The notes below the pieces were generated by a model. That model did not search any database, had not been told where the DNA came from, and saw only the letters and a list, made by a program, of their open reading frames with translations. From the NCBI RefSeq assembly GCF_000381885.1, contig NZ_KB907210.1, forward strand, positions 444,104 through 508,103: 64,000 bases of DNA. Direction: 5' to 3'. The stretch's first letter is position 1, and every line of letters begins with the position of its first letter. The position numbers and the translations under genes are program-made. Below are positions 18,146 to 25,819 of this stretch, in pieces. The stretch comes from Actinomadura atramentaria DSM 43919. GTDB lineage: Bacteria; Actinomycetota; Actinomycetes; Streptosporangiales; Streptosporangiaceae.

Positions 18146-19327
18146 CTACGGGCGGGGCGGGACACCCGGAAAGTCCTTGATATCCGCGGGCAGGACCATC
18201 TCGATCTCGGTGCCCGCGCCGGGCGCGGAGACGATCTCCACGGTGCCGCCGAGGTCGCGGACGCGGCCCCGCACGGACTGCGCGACGCCGAGCCGCCCGG
18301 CGGACTCGGCCGCCGCGAGGCGGCCGGGCGCGATGCCGGGGCCGTCGTCGCGGACGCTGACGACGACGCCGTCGGGGCCGTCCTCCAGCAGCACCCACGC
18401 GCGCGCGTCCGGCCCGCAGTGCCGCGCGACGTTGTCGAGCGCGGCGGCGACGGCCGCGTCGATCTCGCGGGCGGCGGGCGCGGGCAGCGTGACGGGCGTC
18501 GCGGGCGTCGCGACGGTGACGGTCGTCGAGCCGTGCGCGGCGAGCAGGGCGCGCAGGTCGGCGGTGCCGGACGCGGGCGCGGGCGCGTCCCCGCCGATCA
18601 GGGCGCGCAGCGCGGTCTCCTGTTCGCCCGCCAGCCGCCCGAGCTCGGCGGCCTCGCCGCCCAGTTCCGCGCCCCGGCGGCGGACCATCGCGAGGACCTG
18701 GAGCACCGAGTCGTGGATGCCGCGCGCCAGGCGCTCGCGCTCGCGCGTCGCCGCCTCCAGCTCGACGGCGCGCGACAGCCGCGCCTCGGCGTCGCGGGCG
18801 AGCCGCACGACGTGCCCGACGACGAGCCCGGCGAGGAACAGCAGCACGATCCCGTTGAACATGCTGCGGCCGAACGACAGGCCGTTCCCGGCCAGCAGGT
18901 GCAGGGCGACGTTGCCCGCCGCGATGAGCGCGGCGGCGGCCAGGCCGACGCGGCGGCCGCCGCGCACCGCCCAGGCCAGGACGGTCGCGGCGACCCACGA
19001 CACCGGCAGCGTCGGCCGCCCCTCGGCCAGGCCCTCGGGCGTCTCGACGTAGGCGGTCGCGAGCAGGCAGCCGAGCGCGACGGCCATGTCGGCGGCGAGC
19101 GCGGCGGGCGTGCGGCGGCGCGGGTCGGCGAACAGGACGGTGGCGACCGCCGTCCAGACGGTCATCGCGCCGAGCGCGGCCCAGCCGCCGAGCGGGTGCG
19201 CGTACTTCCCCGCGTTCACCGAGATCATCACGGCGGCGTAGGCGAGGGCCAGCCAGCGGTAGACGGCGACCGCCCGCCACAGGGCGGGTTCCAGCCCGCC
19301 GACGGCGCGGCCGTCAGTCGTCGTCAT
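18146..19327 (-). CDS. MacS-family sensor histidine kinase
   Basis: Membrane histidine kinase of about 393 residues. Six hydrophobic segments occupy about residues 15-165. The HisKA_3 motif RERLARGIHDSVLQVLAMV (phospho-acceptor His in GIHDSVLQ) and a HATPase domain with VALDNVARHCG-like N box and VSVRDDGPGIA follow. ATG 19327 is chosen; its first 14 bases overlap the end of the acyltransferase gene, implying coupling. With the downstream NarL-type regulator it forms a complete two-component system. The signal is unknown. Confidence 0.88.
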   Translation of the reverse strand: MTTTDGRAVGGLEPALWRAVAVYRWLALAYAAVMISVNAGKYAHPLGGWAALGAMTVWTAVATVLFADPRRRTPAALAADMAVALGCLLATAYVETPEGLAEGRPTLPVSWVAATVLAWAVRGGRRVGLAAAALIAAGNVALHLLAGNGLSFGRSMFNGIVLLFLAGLVVGHVVRLARDAEARLSRAVELEAATRERERLARGIHDSVLQVLAMVRRRGAELGGEAAELGRLAGEQETALRALIGGDAPAPASGTADLRALLAAHGSTTVTVATPATPVTLPAPAAREIDAAVAAALDNVARHCGPDARAWVLLEDGPDGVVVSVRDDGPGIAPGRLAAAESAGRLGVAQSVRGRVRDLGGTVEIVSAPGAGTEIEMVLPADIKDFPGVPPRP

Positions 19328-20030
19328 CGGCGGGACGCGGGTCACGGCCCGCCTGCTCCGCCTTCACGTCCGCCGCGTACCGGTCGACGTACTCCTGGCC
19401 GGAGAGCTGCCGGATCGCCTGCATGATCTCGTCGGTGATCTTGCGCAGGACCTCGCGGTCGTCCTCCTGGCCGTAGTACCGGGAGAAGTCGAGCGGTTCG
19501 CCGAACCGGACGCCGGGGCGGACGCCGACCTTGGGCAGCCGGCTGCCGGGCGGCATCAGCTCGAACGTGTTGATCATCGCCATCGGGACGACCGGGACGC
19601 GGGACTTCAGCGCCAGCCGCGCCACGCCCGTCTTGCCCCGGTACAGCCGGTTGTCGGGGGCGCGGGTGCCCTCGGGGTAGATGCCGAGCAGCTTGCCCTC
19701 GCGCAGGATGCGCAGCCCGGTGTCCAGCGCGGCCTCGGCGGCGCTGCCGCCCGTCCGGTCGACCGGGACGACGCCGACGCCGGTGAAGAACGCCTTGCTC
19801 ACCAGGCCCTTGATCCCCGACCCGGTGAAGTAGTCCTCCTTGCCGATGAAGAAGATCGGCCGCATCAGCGGCAGCGGGCCGAAGAAGTGGTCGGCGAAGG
19901 ACAGGTGGTTGCTCACCAGCAGGGCCGGTCCGCGCTTGGGGACGTTGCGCATCCCGGAGTTCCTCGGCCGCCACACCGCGTACATGATGGGCGAGAGGAC
20001 GATCCTCAGCAGAATCCAGAACCACAGCAT
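19314..20030 (-). CDS. 1-acyl-sn-glycerol-3-phosphate acyltransferase family protein (PlsC-like)
   Basis: Peripheral membrane acyltransferase of 238 residues, expected to acylate lysophosphatidic acid or a related lysolipid. It begins with a hydrophobic helix (MLWFWILLRIVLSPIMYAV) and has the catalytic block VSNHLSFADHFF (NHxxxxD type) at about 34-45 and the glycerophosphate-binding YPEGTRAPD at about 113-121. The tail is acidic (PADDDD). ATG 20030 has SD GGAGG; upstream in-frame codons lack coding character. It is the first gene of a minus-strand run with macS and macR. Confidence 0.9.
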   Translation of the reverse strand: MLWFWILLRIVLSPIMYAVWRPRNSGMRNVPKRGPALLVSNHLSFADHFFGPLPLMRPIFFIGKEDYFTGSGIKGLVSKAFFTGVGVVPVDRTGGSAAEAALDTGLRILREGKLLGIYPEGTRAPDNRLYRGKTGVARLALKSRVPVVPMAMINTFELMPPGSRLPKVGVRPGVRFGEPLDFSRYYGQEDDREVLRKITDEIMQAIRQLSGQEYVDRYAADVKAEQAGRDPRPADDDD

Positions 20031-20348
20031 TCCGGTACCTTCCTCCACTCCGCCTCGGGGATCGCGGCGCACACGTCGCATCCCCCGCCCGGCCCGGGGG
20101 ATGATGGGACATCTTCCCATCCCCGTCGCACCGCGCAGAACGGGCTCCCGCCGATCCCGCCGCCCGCGCGCCCCGCGCACGCCCGGGGGAACGTAGGCTC
20201 GGAGCACGCGGCCGTGTGTTCGCGGCCCTCGGGGGGTTGTCCCCGGCGGCTCAGCGCATACCGTGGGACACACCTTTTCCTGTGCGGAGCGGAGGGCCTT
20301 CATGCCGGTGCTGTCGGCCGCCGCGCAATCGACGGAGGAACCGCCCCC

Positions 20349-21293
20349 GTGAATCGCCGAGGCAACGGACTCTCAGCGGACGCCTACGCGCCGCTCGTCG
20401 ATCTCGCGCCGCACCTGGCCGACGCGCTGCTGGCGGCCCTGCGGGACGCGGGCGTCGCCGCGTACGCGACCGGCGGCGCGCCGCGCGCGGACGAGCACGC
20501 CGAGCCGCGCGCCGCCGAACCCCGGACCACCGAACCCCGTGCCAACGAACCCCGAACCAACGAACCACGGACGAACGAACCCCGGGCGACCGAGTCGCGC
20601 GCGACCGAGCCCCGGGCCGAGTGCGCGGACGCCCCCGCCGACGAGCAGGCGGCCGAGCCGACCGGCGAGGACGGCGAGCCGCTGGACCGCCTGTACGTGG
20701 ACGTCGCGATGAAGCCGACCGCCGAGGGCGTGCTGCGCGTCCACCTGACGCGGCTGCGCGAGTCCGGCGCGGCCCTCCCGCCCGACCAGCCGCCGGCCGA
20801 CGCCGAGGCGGACGAGCCCGACGCCGAGCCGGGCGGCGGCGCGGCGGTGCGCGACGAGGACGCCATCTGGGCGGAGATCGTCGCGGGCTTCGACCGCGCC
20901 GTCCCCGAGGGCGAGACCCCCTGGCCCGACGAGGAGAACGTCCGCGAGCCCGCCCCGCCCCCGCCGGGCGCGGACCGCACCGGCCGCCTGCCGCGCGCCC
21001 GGGTGATCCGCCCCGCCGACGACGAGGACGAGGAGTTCCCCGCCGCCGACGACGAGGGCCACTACGTCCCGCCGCCGCCCGCGCCGCTGCCCAACGCCGA
21101 CCCGGTGACCAAGGGCGCGTGGATCGCGCTGGTCGGCGGCCCGCTGTACCTGCTCGTCACGGTCATCCTCGACTGGGAGGTCCCCGGCTGGGCCGCGTTC
21201 CTGGCCGTCGCCGCGTTCATCGGCGGGTTCGTGACGCTGGTGCTGCGGATGGGCGACGAGCCGCGCGACCCGGACGGCGGCGCGGTCGTCTAG
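20349..21293 (+). CDS. Acidic C-terminally anchored membrane protein with EPR repeats
   Basis: Conserved actinomycete-type membrane protein of 314 residues, function unknown. The N-terminal 40 residues are amphipathic, followed by seven imperfect EPRxx pentapeptide repeats (about residues 57-91), a conserved middle (LDRLYVDVAMKPTAEGVLRVHLTRLRESG) and a long acidic Pro-rich region. Two C-terminal membrane helices (about 258-305) end the protein, which is otherwise cytoplasmic. The GTG start is set by SD GGAGGA 9 bases ahead. Its stop shares the tetranucleotide CTAG with the stop of the converging EEP gene. Confidence 0.75.
   Translation: MNRRGNGLSADAYAPLVDLAPHLADALLAALRDAGVAAYATGGAPRADEHAEPRAAEPRTTEPRANEPRTNEPRTNEPRATESRATEPRAECADAPADEQAAEPTGEDGEPLDRLYVDVAMKPTAEGVLRVHLTRLRESGAALPPDQPPADAEADEPDAEPGGGAAVRDEDAIWAEIVAGFDRAVPEGETPWPDEENVREPAPPPPGADRTGRLPRARVIRPADDEDEEFPAADDEGHYVPPPPAPLPNADPVTKGAWIALVGGPLYLLVTVILDWEVPGWAAFLAVAAFIGGFVTLVLRMGDEPRDPDGGAVV
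20517..20621 (+). repeat. 15-bp coding tandem repeat (EPRxx, 7 units)
   Basis: Seven in-frame units of 15 bases starting GAACCCCGG, GAACCCCGT, GAACCCCGA, GAACCACGG and so on, encoding EPRTT, EPRAN, EPRTN, EPRTN, EPRAT, ESRAT and EPRAE. Two adjacent units encode the same pentapeptide with synonymous changes, suggesting expansion by slippage followed by drift. Copy number may vary between strains. Confidence 0.85.
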
Positions 21294-21994
21294 CCGGGCA
21301 GCTCCAGCTCGGCGAGGACGGGCCGGTGGTCGGTGGCGAGCGGGTAGTCCCGCGCGGCGCCGGCGTCGGCGGGCACGCCGCAGCCGACGACGGTGAACGC
21401 GTCGGCGGCGAAGATCCCGTCGATGCGCCGGTGCGGGTTCCGCGCGGGGAACGTCGCCGACTCCCCCGCCGGGGCGGCCGCGTGCGCGTCGCGCAGCGCG
21501 GCCGCGAGCAGCGTCCACGCGGGGCCGCCCGGCTCCTCGTTGACGTCGCCCGCGAGCACCGCCGGGGCGCCGTGCCGCGCCGCCGCGCGGTCCAGCAGCG
21601 CCAGGACCTCCCGCGCGTGCGCGAGGCGCGGCGCGGGCCGCAGGTCCAGATGCGTGCTGGCCGCCGCGAACCGGACGCCGCCCGCCTCCAGCACCGCGAC
21701 GGCCAGCGCCCGCCGGTGCAGTCCGGGCGCGGGCGCGAGCAGGTGGAACTCGCGGGCGACGCGGCGGACGCGCGGCGCGGCCAGCACCGCGAGCCCGCAC
21801 GCCCGGCGGCCCGCCGCGACGCGCAGCCCGCACGCCGCCGCGAACCGCCGCCGCCGCAGCCGCCACGCCCCGAAGCGGGGCACCTCCTGGAGGCACACCA
21901 CGTCCGGGTCCAGGGCGCGGACGACGCGGACGGCGGCGGCCTCGTCGTCGCGCAGCGACCGCAGGTTGTAGCCGAGGACCCGGACGACGGGCAC
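21290..21994 (-). CDS. Endonuclease/exonuclease/phosphatase (EEP) family hydrolase
   Basis: Metal-dependent phosphodiesterase/phosphatase of about 234 residues with the EEP order of motifs: RVLGYNLRSL, CLQEVPRFG, ASTHLDLRP, LAGDVNEEPGGPAW, RIDGIF and the terminal ATDHRPVLAEL. No signal peptide is seen, so it is cytoplasmic. The GTG start at 21994 lies inside the end of glk, implying coupled translation. The substrate (DNA, phospholipid headgroup or inositol phosphate) is not predictable from these motifs. Confidence 0.85.
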   Translation of the reverse strand: MPVVRVLGYNLRSLRDDEAAAVRVVRALDPDVVCLQEVPRFGAWRLRRRRFAAACGLRVAAGRRACGLAVLAAPRVRRVAREFHLLAPAPGLHRRALAVAVLEAGGVRFAAASTHLDLRPAPRLAHAREVLALLDRAAARHGAPAVLAGDVNEEPGGPAWTLLAAALRDAHAAAPAGESATFPARNPHRRIDGIFAADAFTVVGCGVPADAGAARDYPLATDHRPVLAELELPG

Positions 21995-21999
21995 GCCGG

Positions 22000-22944
22000 T
22001 CAGATCCGGGCGAGGTCCGCCGCGCCGACGATCCCGGCGGCCGGGCCGAGCTCGGCGATGCGGATGTCGGGCAGCGGCCGGTGCCCGCGCCCGGTCAGCG
22101 CGGCCTGGAACGCCTCGCGGATCGGCTCCAGCAGCAGGTCGCCCGCGTCCGACAGGCCGCCGCCGATGACGAACGCGCCGGGGTCGAGGATGGCGCTGAG
22201 GTCGGCCAGCCCCTGCCCGGTCCAGCGGGCGACCGAGTCGAAGCACTCCAGCGCCGCCGCGTCGCCCTCCCGCGCGGCCTGGGTGATCTGCGGGCCGTGG
22301 ATGCGCTCGGGGCTGCCCTCGGCCAGGTCCAGCAGCCGTCCCGCCATCGCGGGCGCGACGCGCGCCAGGTCGCGGGCCTCGTGGACGAGCGCGTTGCCGC
22401 TGGCGTACTGCTCCCAGCAGCCCCGGTTGCCGCAGCCGCAGCGCCGCCCGTCCGGGACGACGCGGAAGTGCCCGAACTCCGCGCCGATGCCGAACCGGCC
22501 GCGGTTCAGCTCGCCGTCCACGATGATGCCGCCGCCGATGCCGGTGCCGAGGGTGATGCAGACCATGAAGTCCTGGCCGCGCCCCGCGCCGTAGCGGGCC
22601 TCGCCCCACGCGGTGGCGTTGCCGTCGTTCTCGACCACGACCGGGAGCCCGACCAGGCCCTCGACCTTCTTCTTGATCGGCTCGTCCCGCCAGGCGAGGT
22701 TCGGCGCGAACAGCACCGTGGAACGGTCCTCGTCCACGAACCCGGCGGTCCCCAGGCCCACCGCCGACACGTCCGGGTACTTGCCCTTGAGCAGTTCCAC
22801 GACCTCGGCGATGACGTGGGCCGTCTCCTCCGGGTCCGTGGAGGGCGTGGGCCGCCGCACCTTCTCCACGATCGCCCCGTCGTCGTCGACGACGCCCGCC
22901 GCCACCTTCGTTCCGCCGACATCGACACCGATGGTCAGGCTCAT
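22000..22944 (-). CDS. glk: Glucokinase, ROK family
   Basis: ATP-dependent glucose kinase of 314 residues, and in Streptomyces the mediator of carbon catabolite repression. It starts IGVDVGGTKVAAGVVD (ATP site), has the substrate loop VENDGNATAWGEARYGAG, ITLGTGIGGGII, and the ROK zinc site GHFRVVPDGRRCGCGNRGCWEQYASG with three Cys and the His. There is no N-terminal helix-turn-helix, so it is an enzyme and not a ROK repressor. SD GGAGGAGCG precedes the ATG. Confidence 0.95.
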   Translation of the reverse strand: MSLTIGVDVGGTKVAAGVVDDDGAIVEKVRRPTPSTDPEETAHVIAEVVELLKGKYPDVSAVGLGTAGFVDEDRSTVLFAPNLAWRDEPIKKKVEGLVGLPVVVENDGNATAWGEARYGAGRGQDFMVCITLGTGIGGGIIVDGELNRGRFGIGAEFGHFRVVPDGRRCGCGNRGCWEQYASGNALVHEARDLARVAPAMAGRLLDLAEGSPERIHGPQITQAAREGDAAALECFDSVARWTGQGLADLSAILDPGAFVIGGGLSDAGDLLLEPIREAFQAALTGRGHRPLPDIRIAELGPAAGIVGAADLARI

Positions 22945-23060
22945 GGACGCTCCTCCTCAGCTTTCGTCTCACCCGGCGGACGCGACCGTCGCGACGCGCC
23001 GCCCCGCAGGCGGCCCGAGCGCCGCGACCCCCGCCCGCGCCGACGGACGGACCGGCGGCG

Positions 23061-23453
23061 TCAGCCGCGCTCCGCCGCCTCGCGGGTCGCGGCGGCCCAC
23101 GGACCGCCCCGCTCCCCCCGGGCCGACTCCGCGCCCGGGCCCGGGACGCCGTCCCGGGCCGGGTCGAACGCGGCGGCGGCGGCCAGCGCCGCCGCGAGCA
23201 GCGAGCCGCCCGCGTCCCGGACGCGCCGCCGCACCCCGGGCCCGGCCGCGCGCACCAGCGCGGCCGCCCGGCAGAGGGGGCAGTTCGTGCATTCGGGAGC
23301 CCCTGTCGCGATGTGCGGCACCCGCGCGGTGGCCCGGCCCCACGCGTCGCCGGCGGCGGACGGGCCGCCGGAACCGCCCGCGAACCGCCGCCGGAGCACG
23401 TCGAGGAGCTGCACCGCCTCGTCGAGGACGTCGCCTGGCTGCTGCTCGGTCAT
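23061..23453 (-). CDS. Conserved hypothetical protein with CxxCPxC motif
   Basis: Small soluble protein of about 130 residues, not assigned to a named family. The visible hallmark is CTNCPLCRAAALVR at about residues 54-67, a possible metal or Fe-S site, preceded by a helical N-terminus (VLDEAVQLLDVLRRRF). The second half is Ala-rich. The ATG at 23453 is favoured because GGATGG lies ahead of it; ATG at 23468 is an alternative. It lies between glk and an SRPBCC gene, a place where Streptomyces also encodes a small hypothetical protein. Confidence 0.65.
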   Translation of the reverse strand: MTEQQPGDVLDEAVQLLDVLRRRFAGGSGGPSAAGDAWGRATARVPHIATGAPECTNCPLCRAAALVRAAGPGVRRRVRDAGGSLLAAALAAAAAFDPARDGVPGPGAESARGERGGPWAAATREAAERG

Positions 23454-23522
23454 CAGAACATTTTCCATCCGTTGTGGGCGTGAAACGGTATCGCTCCACC
23501 GTGGTAACGAAGCTCTTACTCT

Positions 23523-23565
23523 CGTCGCGGCACGGGTCGCGGCACGGGTCGCAGCACGGGTCGCG
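23523..23565. repeat. 12-bp tandem repeat downstream of the SRPBCC gene
   Basis: Three and a half copies of GTCGCGGCACGG with one substitution lie immediately beyond the stop codon of the minus-strand SRPBCC gene. Confidence 0.8.
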
Positions 23566-23568
23566 CCG

Positions 23569-24006
23569 CTAGGCGGACTCGACGTGCCTCTTCAGCCCCT
23601 TGAGCGCCGAGTCGATGATCCGCTTCTCGCCCTTGCGCTTGACCATCCCGATCATCGGGATGCGCACGTCCACCGCGAGCTGGTACGTCACGTCCGCGCC
23701 GTCGCCGGACGCGGCCAGCTCGTAGGAGCCGTGCAGGCCCGTGACGACCGCGCCGGGTTCGACGAGCCGCCAGGTCACGGCCGTGTCGCCGGTCCAGGTG
23801 TACTCGAGGCCGACCGTGTCGCTGAACGGCCCGCCGTCGAAGGTGAGCCGGGCGCGCTCGGCCCGTCCGTCGCCGTCGGTGCTCTGGACCTCGATGCCCC
23901 GGATGCCGCTCGCCCACGACGGGTAGTCCGCCAGGTCGGCGATCACCGCCATGACCTCGGCTGGACTCGCCGCGATGTGGATGGTCGAACTGGTCCGCTC
24001 CGCCAT
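23569..24006 (-). CDS. SRPBCC (START-like, polyketide cyclase/dehydrase) family protein
   Basis: 145-residue helix-grip protein that should bind a hydrophobic ligand. It begins SSTIHIAASPAEVMAVIADLADYPSW, the usual SRPBCC opening, has a strand-rich middle and ends in a long C-terminal helix (RKGEKRIIDSALKGLKRHVESA region). ATG 24006 has SD GGAGG 9-14 bases ahead. No catalytic residues can be named. Its position beside a metallophosphoesterase and glucokinase matches the Streptomyces order I recall. Confidence 0.85.
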   Translation of the reverse strand: MAERTSSTIHIAASPAEVMAVIADLADYPSWASGIRGIEVQSTDGDGRAERARLTFDGGPFSDTVGLEYTWTGDTAVTWRLVEPGAVVTGLHGSYELAASGDGADVTYQLAVDVRIPMIGMVKRKGEKRIIDSALKGLKRHVESA

Positions 24007-24078
24007 GACTTTCCCGTCCTCCCGGCCTGCGCCGTCGCGTGATTGGCGGTCCCTATCTTTCACACTGGCGCGCCCGTT

Positions 24079-24846
24079 TCACACCGTCAGCGCGAACGGC
24101 ACGCCCCTGGCCCGGAAATGGCCGACGTTGACGCACTCGGTGCGGCCCACCCGCATCCGCCGCGCGAGCGGCTGGTGGACGTGCCCGAACAGCGCGTAGC
24201 GGGGCTGGGTCTCCTCGATCAGCTCCAGCACGGCGCGGCTGCCGCGCTCGAACCGGCGCGCGACGGTGTCGTACAGCAGCTCGGGGATCTCCGGCGGGAT
24301 GTGCGTGCAGAGCACGTCGACCGCGCCGACCGCCGCGACCTTCGCCGCGTAGGCGTCGTCGTCCAGCTCGTAGGGGGTGCGGTACTCGGTGCGCAGGCCG
24401 CCGCCGACGAACCCGAAGCGCAGCCCGCCGATCTCGGTGGCCTCCCCGTCCAGCACCCGGTGGCCGGGCCGCAGGTGCTCGGCCCACATCGACGGGACGT
24501 CCACGTTCCCGTACGTGAGGTACGCGGGCGACGGCATCGCCGCGAACAGCCGCGCGTACTGGGCGCGGACGGCCCGCTCGATGTGCGGCCACGCGTCGCC
24601 GCCGAGCGACGCCCACTTCTCGCGGGAGAACGCGCGGGCCTCCTCGAACCGCTTGCCGGTGCGCAGCTCGATGAAGCGGTCCGCGGCCTCCTGGCCGAAC
24701 AGGTCGGCGAAGATGCCCTGGCCGTGGTCGGCGTAGTCGATGAACAGGACGAGGTCGCCGAGGCAGATCAGGGCGTCCGCCCCCTCGGCGGCGCCCGCGA
24801 GCGCGTCGGCGCGGCCGTGGACGTCGCTCACGACGTGGATGCGCAT
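24079..24846 (-). CDS. Calcineurin-like metallophosphoesterase
   Basis: Dinuclear metal phosphoesterase of 255 residues. Metal-ligand motifs in order are VVSDVHGRAD (about 5-13), LICLGDLVLF, YGNVD, CTHIPPE and FGHVHQP. The class fits a YfcE/Rv0805-like cytoplasmic phosphodiesterase; substrate unknown. A TACATT box ends 6 bases before the ATG and no SD is present, so the transcript is probably leaderless. Confidence 0.88.
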   Translation of the reverse strand: MRIHVVSDVHGRADALAGAAEGADALICLGDLVLFIDYADHGQGIFADLFGQEAADRFIELRTGKRFEEARAFSREKWASLGGDAWPHIERAVRAQYARLFAAMPSPAYLTYGNVDVPSMWAEHLRPGHRVLDGEATEIGGLRFGFVGGGLRTEYRTPYELDDDAYAAKVAAVGAVDVLCTHIPPEIPELLYDTVARRFERGSRAVLELIEETQPRYALFGHVHQPLARRMRVGRTECVNVGHFRARGVPFALTV

Positions 24847-24878
24847 GTTGCGAATGTAATGCGTCGAACCCGGTTCGG

Positions 24879-25601
24879 TCAGCCGCCGGTCGCCGCCCGG
24901 ACCAGCGCCCGCCACTCCGCGACCAGCGCCGGGTCGGCGGGCGCGTCCCACGCGCCGTCCGGGCGGACGGCCGCGCCCACGTGGAACGCGGTGATCCCGG
25001 CCGCCGCCAGCACCGCGACGTGCCGCCGCCGCAGGCCGCCCCCGGCGACGATCAGCCCGGCCGCGCGCGGGTCCTCGGCGGCGCGGCGGGCCAGCACGGG
25101 CAGGCCCGCGTCCACGCCGCGCGGCGAGCCCGCCGTGCGGACGGCGTCGAGGCCGCCGCCCGGCTCGGCGGCGAGCGCGCGGACGGCCGTCCACGCGGCG
25201 GCCGGGTCGGCGGCGTGGTCCGCGGCGCGGTGGAACGTCCACGGCAGCGGGCGGGCGGCGTCGGCGAGCCGCAGCGCGGCGGCGGTGTCGGGCGCGCCGC
25301 GCTCGTCCAGGAAGCCGAAGCAGAACCCGTCCGCCCCGGCGGCGGCCAGCGCGGCGGCGGCGCGGCGGAGCCGGTCGAGTTCGGGGCCGCCGGTGCGCAG
25401 GCCCGCGTTGGCGCGCAGCACGACCCGCATCGGCAGCGCGGTGGCGTCGCGGATGCGGGCGACGCGGTCGGGGTCGGGGGTGAGCCCGTCGGCGGCCATG
25501 TCGGCCGCCAGGTCCGCGGCGACCTCGATCCGGTCGGCGCCGCCCGCCTGCGCCGCCCGCGCGTCGGCGGGCGTCAGGGCGACCACTTCCAGCAGCGCCA
25601 C
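24879..25601 (-). CDS. cutC: CutC family protein
   Basis: TIM-barrel protein of 240 residues related to E. coli CutC, historically linked to copper homeostasis although the biochemical role is unsettled. Diagnostic segments are LEVVALTPADARAAQAGGADRIEV, the strand FCFGFLDERGAPD, TFHRAADHAADP (family F-H-R-A) and AGGGLRRRHV near the end. The GTG start at 25601 lacks a strong SD. It lies upstream of the phosphoesterase gene on the same strand with a 32-base gap. Confidence 0.9.
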   Translation of the reverse strand: MALLEVVALTPADARAAQAGGADRIEVAADLAADMAADGLTPDPDRVARIRDATALPMRVVLRANAGLRTGGPELDRLRRAAAALAAAGADGFCFGFLDERGAPDTAAALRLADAARPLPWTFHRAADHAADPAAAWTAVRALAAEPGGGLDAVRTAGSPRGVDAGLPVLARRAAEDPRAAGLIVAGGGLRRRHVAVLAAAGITAFHVGAAVRPDGAWDAPADPALVAEWRALVRAATGG

Positions 25602-25819
25602 GCGTCTCCCCTCCGGCGGTCCGCTCCGCGTCGAGGGTAGGCGAGCCGGTCGCGGGGTCCGGGGTGGCGGCGCGGGACTTTGCCGGTCCGTTAGGCGCCC
25701 AGCTCGAAGGGGTGGTGAAGCGGGCGGCGGGCCCTCTTGCTACTCGCGGGTATCATCGGCGATTGAGGAACCGGTAGCGTCTTCCCCGCCCTGCAGTGAC
25801 AAATCCTTGAGGAGTGGCC

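Noticed and set aside
22000..22944. ROK-family transcription repressor
   Set aside because: No N-terminal helix-turn-helix. Length and zinc motif match glucokinase.
23523..23565. CRISPR-like array
   Set aside because: Unit is 12 bases with no spacers: a simple tandem repeat.
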